From Candidatus Kapaibacterium sp. (lineage in GTDB: Bacteria > Bacteroidota > Ignavibacteria > Kapaibacteriales > JAEUSM01): a stretch of DNA of 64,000 nt. The stretch's first letter is position 1, and every line of letters begins with the position of its first letter. Below the pieces are notes generated by a model. That model was not told where the DNA came from, searched no databases, and saw nothing but the letters and a program-made list of their open reading frames with translations. Made by a program: the position numbers and the translations under genes. Shown here one piece after another: positions 60,080 to 64,000 of this stretch. The stretch is taken from positions 1-64,000 of the forward strand of contig JAEUSM010000016.1 of assembly GCA_016788785.1 (NCBI GenBank). Reading direction: 5' to 3'.

Positions 60080-63000
60080 ATGGTAATGAAGTCTTTTTGT
60101 ATCTCGGAGAATGAAGTTTGCTTTAATCATTTACATGAATTATCCAATGAATTAGAATTTTCTGTAGAATTATGCAGAGATTTTTCTTTCATTGAACATT
60201 CTTCAAACTTACAGTATCCAAAAGTATGTTTTATTGACTCCTCGTTTTTACAGAGTTTTCAAGACATAACTTTATTTGTTCAATTTCAAAAAGAATTTCA
60301 AGTACCTGTTTGTTATATACAAAGAGATATGAATGAAACGATTGATTTTTCTGAATATCCATTTACTATTTGTCAGATACTGTATCTTTTTCAACCGAAA
60401 GAACTAATCCAAAAAACGTTAGAATGTTTCTTCAAAACATCAACCTTTTTGTTTGAATCAACCAAATCCACTTTACGATACAGAGAAATCATCAATGAAG
60501 TAACTAATCTTTTCACATTAATAAACGAAAAATCTGAGTTTATTTATTCTTCACCCTCTATGAAACATCTTCATGGTTATGAAGAAGGTGAACTCAAAGG
60601 TAAGTCATTTATCAATTTCATTCATCCAGATGATTTGCCAATAGTGATGAGTGAATTTCAAAAAACATTGCAATCTTCGACATATAATCCACGAATTGAG
60701 TTTCGTTTGAAAACGAAAATGGGTCATTATGTAACATTAGAAGCTCAAGCAAATAACCAACTTCAAAATCCAGATATTCGAGCAATAATTGTAAATTCAA
60801 AAGATATTACAGAATTCAAATCCGTTGAAAACAATTTGAAATTAGAAGAACAACGAATATCTAAAATGTTCACACTAACTGGATTAGGTATTTGGGATTA
60901 TAATATTATAAAAGACACCGTTGTATTCAATGAACAAATGTACAATCTTTTTAAAATTGTAGATGAGAAAACAGACTATACATTCGAAGAATATTTATCA
61001 TTTTTTGATACTTTTCAACGAGAACAATTCCAAATTGCCATAAAAGAAAGTTATAGTCAAAATGATACATTCTATTTTGAACATCTACTCTATTCAAACG
61101 ATACAAACGAAACTGTTTGGATATTGCATAGAGGAGCTGTTGTAGAACGAAATCTCATTAGCCAACCTACACGTATTATAGGTACCTCTACTGATATTAC
61201 TAAACGAAAAACCTACGAATTGGAATTACGAAAAAGTCACGAAAATCTTAATAAGCTTTCAAATAATATCCCAGGGTTATTGTATCAATTCCATCGAAGT
61301 ATCGATGGAGAATATACATTTCCGTATATGAGTTCATCGGCAAAAGAAATGTTGAATGTAGAATTCTCATCAACTCCTATCAAATTAAAAGATAGTCTCT
61401 CTACAATTCACCCAGAAGATTTACAAAATGTAATTGAAAGTATTAACGAATCTGCAGAAACTCTCTCTATTTGGGAAGAAGAATTTCGAGTAATTATACC
61501 AGATAAAGGAGTGCAATGGCGAAATGGTATTTCTAAACCTGAGGTTTTAGCAGATGGTACAATTTTATGGCATGGTTATCTGAGTGATACTACTGAACGA
61601 AAACAAATCGAAGAGCAATTGACAATTAAAGATACTGTCATAGAAAACTCCATAAATGGAAATGTCATATTTGACCTTGAAGGATTTATAACCTACTCCA
61701 ATACAGCCTTCAAAACCATGTGGGGGTTTGAAGAAAATAATTTGAATAAACGTGTAAATTTGTCAGATTTATTTGTTGAAAGAAAATCTGGATTCGCGAT
61801 TCTTACCCATCTTCTCATTGATGATTCATGGACTGGCGAATTAGATGCTAAGTGTATTAATAATTCAAAAGTGTTTTTTGCTAATATTGTTGCAACCTTA
61901 GTGAAAGCTCCAGATGGTTCACCGTTGTGTATTTATGCATCTGTTGTTGATGTTACAGAGAAAAAGCAAATTGAAGAAGTGTTCTTGCGAAACCAACGTA
62001 TGGAATCGATCGGTACACTTGCTGGTGGGATTGCCCATGATTTAAACAATGTACTTACTCCAATATTACTTAGTATTGAAATTCTCAAACTTCAAACGAA
62101 AGATGATAAGTTTCTACGTCGATTAGAACTAATTGAAAATTCCACCAAACGAGGTGCAGAACTCATCAAACAAGTTCTCCATTTTTCAAGGGGTGTTGAG
62201 GGTGAGCGAACTTCAATTCCATTAACAAAGCTAACTGACGAAATGGTCATGATTATGACATCAACCTTCCCAAAGAACATTCACCATTCTATTATGATTG
62301 AACAAAATATTCCCGATATAGTTGGTGATTATACTCAATTACATCAAGTGTTGCTCAATTTATGTGTGAACGCTCGTGATGCAATGCCTGAAGGTGGATT
62401 GATTTCTATAAGTATAAAGAAAATAACTAATTCTCATGAAGGTAAATTTTCCTATTTGGGACTTCAAGAAGAAGAATATATTCAATTGTCTGTTTCAGAT
62501 ACTGGAACAGGAATGCCAAAAGAAGTTCGTGAAAAAGTCTTCGAACCATTCTTTACCACCAAAGAAATTGGTAGAGGTACAGGTATTGGACTTTCCACAG
62601 TGATGTCAATTGTTAAAAGCCATAAGGCTACAATAGATCTTTCCTCCGAAGAAGGAAAAGGAACGACTTTCGATATTTATTTTCCAATAGTCTCTCATAA
62701 TAATGAAGAACACCATATTGAACAAATACATACTACAGCTAAAACAGATACTGGAATTTTAGTCGTCGATGATGAAGATGCTATTCGTGAATTTTCAACC
62801 CTGGCTTTAGAACCTTTAGGATTTACGGTATTTACAGCATGTGATTTCAACGATGCCTTAAATATCTTTAACCAAAAAAAGAATCAGATTTCTTTGTTAA
62901 TCATTGATATGATTCTTCCTGGGCCTGATGGAAAAGAAATCATTAAAACTATTCGTTCTGAATATCCTACAATTCCATGTTTAGCAGTAAGCGGGGTTTA

Positions 63001-63103
63001 TCATACTTTTGACGAAGATGCTTGTTTTAACAATGTAGTATTTTTACAAAAACCATATACAACTTCTCAATTTATTTCTGCAGTACAAAATCTGCTAAAA
63101 TGA
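60080..63103 (+). CDS. Hybrid PAS sensor histidine kinase with C-terminal receiver
   Basis: A 1007-residue soluble hybrid kinase without membrane helices. Residues 1-130 look like a degenerate receiver (VCFIDSSFLQSF..., VPVCYIQ). At least four PAS units follow (about 140-250, 255-375, 380-510 and 515-635), the first with HGYEEGELKGKSFINFIHPDD. The kinase core has GGIAHDLNNVLTPI (phospho-His about 653), N-box NLCVNARDAMPEGG, G1 DTGTGMP and G2 GRGTGIGLST. The C-terminal receiver has DDED, phospho-acceptor D in LLIIDMILPGPDG (about 942) and K in QKPYT. No DNA-binding regulator is adjacent; phosphate flow from kinase to its own receiver is expected. Confidence 0.92.
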   Translation: MVMKSFCISENEVCFNHLHELSNELEFSVELCRDFSFIEHSSNLQYPKVCFIDSSFLQSFQDITLFVQFQKEFQVPVCYIQRDMNETIDFSEYPFTICQILYLFQPKELIQKTLECFFKTSTFLFESTKSTLRYREIINEVTNLFTLINEKSEFIYSSPSMKHLHGYEEGELKGKSFINFIHPDDLPIVMSEFQKTLQSSTYNPRIEFRLKTKMGHYVTLEAQANNQLQNPDIRAIIVNSKDITEFKSVENNLKLEEQRISKMFTLTGLGIWDYNIIKDTVVFNEQMYNLFKIVDEKTDYTFEEYLSFFDTFQREQFQIAIKESYSQNDTFYFEHLLYSNDTNETVWILHRGAVVERNLISQPTRIIGTSTDITKRKTYELELRKSHENLNKLSNNIPGLLYQFHRSIDGEYTFPYMSSSAKEMLNVEFSSTPIKLKDSLSTIHPEDLQNVIESINESAETLSIWEEEFRVIIPDKGVQWRNGISKPEVLADGTILWHGYLSDTTERKQIEEQLTIKDTVIENSINGNVIFDLEGFITYSNTAFKTMWGFEENNLNKRVNLSDLFVERKSGFAILTHLLIDDSWTGELDAKCINNSKVFFANIVATLVKAPDGSPLCIYASVVDVTEKKQIEEVFLRNQRMESIGTLAGGIAHDLNNVLTPILLSIEILKLQTKDDKFLRRLELIENSTKRGAELIKQVLHFSRGVEGERTSIPLTKLTDEMVMIMTSTFPKNIHHSIMIEQNIPDIVGDYTQLHQVLLNLCVNARDAMPEGGLISISIKKITNSHEGKFSYLGLQEEEYIQLSVSDTGTGMPKEVREKVFEPFFTTKEIGRGTGIGLSTVMSIVKSHKATIDLSSEEGKGTTFDIYFPIVSHNNEEHHIEQIHTTAKTDTGILVVDDEDAIREFSTLALEPLGFTVFTACDFNDALNIFNQKKNQISLLIIDMILPGPDGKEIIKTIRSEYPTIPCLAVSGVYHTFDEDACFNNVVFLQKPYTTSQFISAVQNLLK

Positions 63104-63142
63104 ATTTGAAAATACTACAAGATAAAAATTTACTTAAAAAGT

Positions 63143-63267
63143 ATGAGAAAACTAATTGTATTTGCATTATTACTTTTAATGTGGTAACTTGCATCGATAC
63201 AGAATTAAAAAAAAATATATATTCGGTTTTTGAGTTCGTCTCCTTCAATCAAAAACCATTCTTTTGA
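63143..63267 (+). pseudogene. Possible broken small lipoprotein gene
   Basis: ATG at 63143 opens MRKLIVFALLLLMW then a stop at 63185. In the next frame, at the same place, the reading continues VVTCIDTELKKNIYSVFEFVSF to a stop at 63265. Joining the two would give a lipoprotein signal with lipobox LVVTC, so a one-base frameshift near 63180 is plausible. It may equally be chance in AT-rich DNA. Confidence 0.3.
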
Positions 63268-63277
63268 GAGGTCTAAA

Positions 63278-64000
63278 ATGAAGTTAAATGTTTATTTCAT
63301 TTCTAAGAACGAACAATTTCTTTCGAATTTGCAATTTGAGTTTGTATTACCCAAATTGAACCAAAAAATTGAGTTAAGCTCAAACTCTATCAAATCAATT
63401 TCTGATTTTCCTATTGAAAAACACTTTCCAAACATTGATTCCGTTTTTTTTGAATATCAACAAACTGAAGTTACATCACAAGAAGTAATGGAATTTTGTT
63501 CTAATGTAAATACGCTCAAAATTCCAATCATATTAGTTGTTAGTTCGCCGGAAGATTTATCAATACTGGATACCATACCAGTAAAATTATGGAGAATAAT
63601 CAAAACATACCAATCAAAAAAAGAAATTTTCTTTGACATTTGTTCCGCTATAAATACTTTAGTTGAATATATTCGGATTATAAAGGAAAAAAGAATTTTT
63701 CAAGAAACCTTGCTTGTTTCTTCACACATGTTAACATTAATAAACGAAAAATCCGAATTTGTCTACTCTTCTCCGACTATGAAAAATCTACACGGATATG
63801 AAGAAGGAGAACTACAAGGTAAATCATTCATAAAGTATATTCATCCTGAAGATTTGTATTTTGTATTAGGTGAATTTCAAAAAGTAAAAACTTCCAAAAA
63901 TTACAGTCCAACCTTAGAGTTTAGAATTCTCACAAAAAAAGGTGATTACCTTCGTTTAGAATCTGTTGTCAATAATCAGTTAGATAACCCCATTTTACGT
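63278..64000 (+). CDS. Second PAS histidine kinase paralogue (5' part only)
   Basis: An ATG at 63278 opens a frame of 241 codons that runs off the window. Its N-terminus (MKLNVYFISKNEQFL..., IPIILVVSSPEDL) is again a receiver-like region, and LTLINEKSEFVYSSPTMKNL, HGYEEGELQGKSFIKYIHPEDL and RLESVVNNQLDNP match the first PAS of the kinase at 60080 almost residue by residue. It is therefore a tandem duplicate. Kinase and output domains are outside the window. Confidence 0.88.
   Translation, partial: MKLNVYFISKNEQFLSNLQFEFVLPKLNQKIELSSNSIKSISDFPIEKHFPNIDSVFFEYQQTEVTSQEVMEFCSNVNTLKIPIILVVSSPEDLSILDTIPVKLWRIIKTYQSKKEIFFDICSAINTLVEYIRIIKEKRIFQETLLVSSHMLTLINEKSEFVYSSPTMKNLHGYEEGELQGKSFIKYIHPEDLYFVLGEFQKVKTSKNYSPTLEFRILTKKGDYLRLESVVNNQLDNPILR

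Overview
The window is low-GC DNA, and its genes point to the Bacteroidota/Chlorobiota (FCB) superphylum. Two proteins (2177-4231 and 32201-33685) and one small ORF (4306-4665) end in type IX secretion (T9SS) C-terminal sorting domains. There is a carboxypeptidase-regulatory-domain TonB receptor paired with a DUF4249-type lipoprotein, and an HpnC/HpnD pair. Several gene starts are preceded by TTG-N19/20-TAnnTTTG promoters, the form used by the Bacteroidota housekeeping sigma factor. I cannot name a genus; a deep-branching Kapabacteria/Ignavibacteria-like lineage would fit, but that is inference.

Layout. 1-4665 (minus): large secreted adhesin-like proteins and T9SS cargo. 5210-12175 (minus): a fatty-acid/phospholipid operon in the order DUF177-rpmF-plsX-fabH-fabD-fabG-acpP-fabF-rnc, with a clear promoter at 12207-12236. 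12260-19965 (minus): a type I restriction-modification operon, hsdM-hsdS-[Shedu nuclease]-[RAYT]-hsdR, in which two foreign genes sit between the specificity and restriction subunits. 20081-23372: DUF4249 lipoprotein and TonB receptor. 23644-31839: a compact cytochrome b/b6-like membrane protein, an SDR, a glutamate-cysteine-ligase-like enzyme, a GH2-like protein fused to a membrane domain, lipoproteins, GNAT and DinB proteins. 33997-38769: a metal and peroxide block with TerC, a DtxR-family regulator, AhpC, AhpD, a TroA-like binding protein and its ATPase. 38779-51000: envelope proteins, a polytopic glycosyltransferase, HpnC/HpnD, NuoE, a pseudo-rhomboid, fRMsr and ApaG. 51031-56303: SbcD, SbcC and a GAF protein. 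56626-58759: a CAU tRNA, a putative outer-membrane protein and a CLC-F-like antiporter. 58853-64000: an ADP-ribosylglycohydrolase and two paralogous PAS histidine kinases, the second cut by the window edge.

The most interesting signal is a dispersed set of imperfect palindromes (REP-like, several families) concentrated in four non-coding islands: 4840-5110, 31890-32160, 33778-33975 and 56339-56470. One family has a 5'-GTAG followed by a GC-rich hairpin, as in the REP elements handled by REP-associated tyrosine transposases. A RAYT gene (15460-16038) lies in the defence operon and carries two inverted copies of the same element inside its own reading frame, between the HUH motif and the rest of the catalytic domain. 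Enzyme, likely substrate repeats and a self-insertion are therefore all visible in one window.

Other unusual items are the cytochrome b-like protein that keeps one of two expected haem-ligand pairs together with a PDWF (PEWY-type) motif, a GH2-fold protein that seems to lack both catalytic glutamates, a Shedu nuclease embedded in an hsd operon, a TroAB pair without a permease, and a canonical EF-hand loop next to a T9SS tail in a 119-residue ORF.
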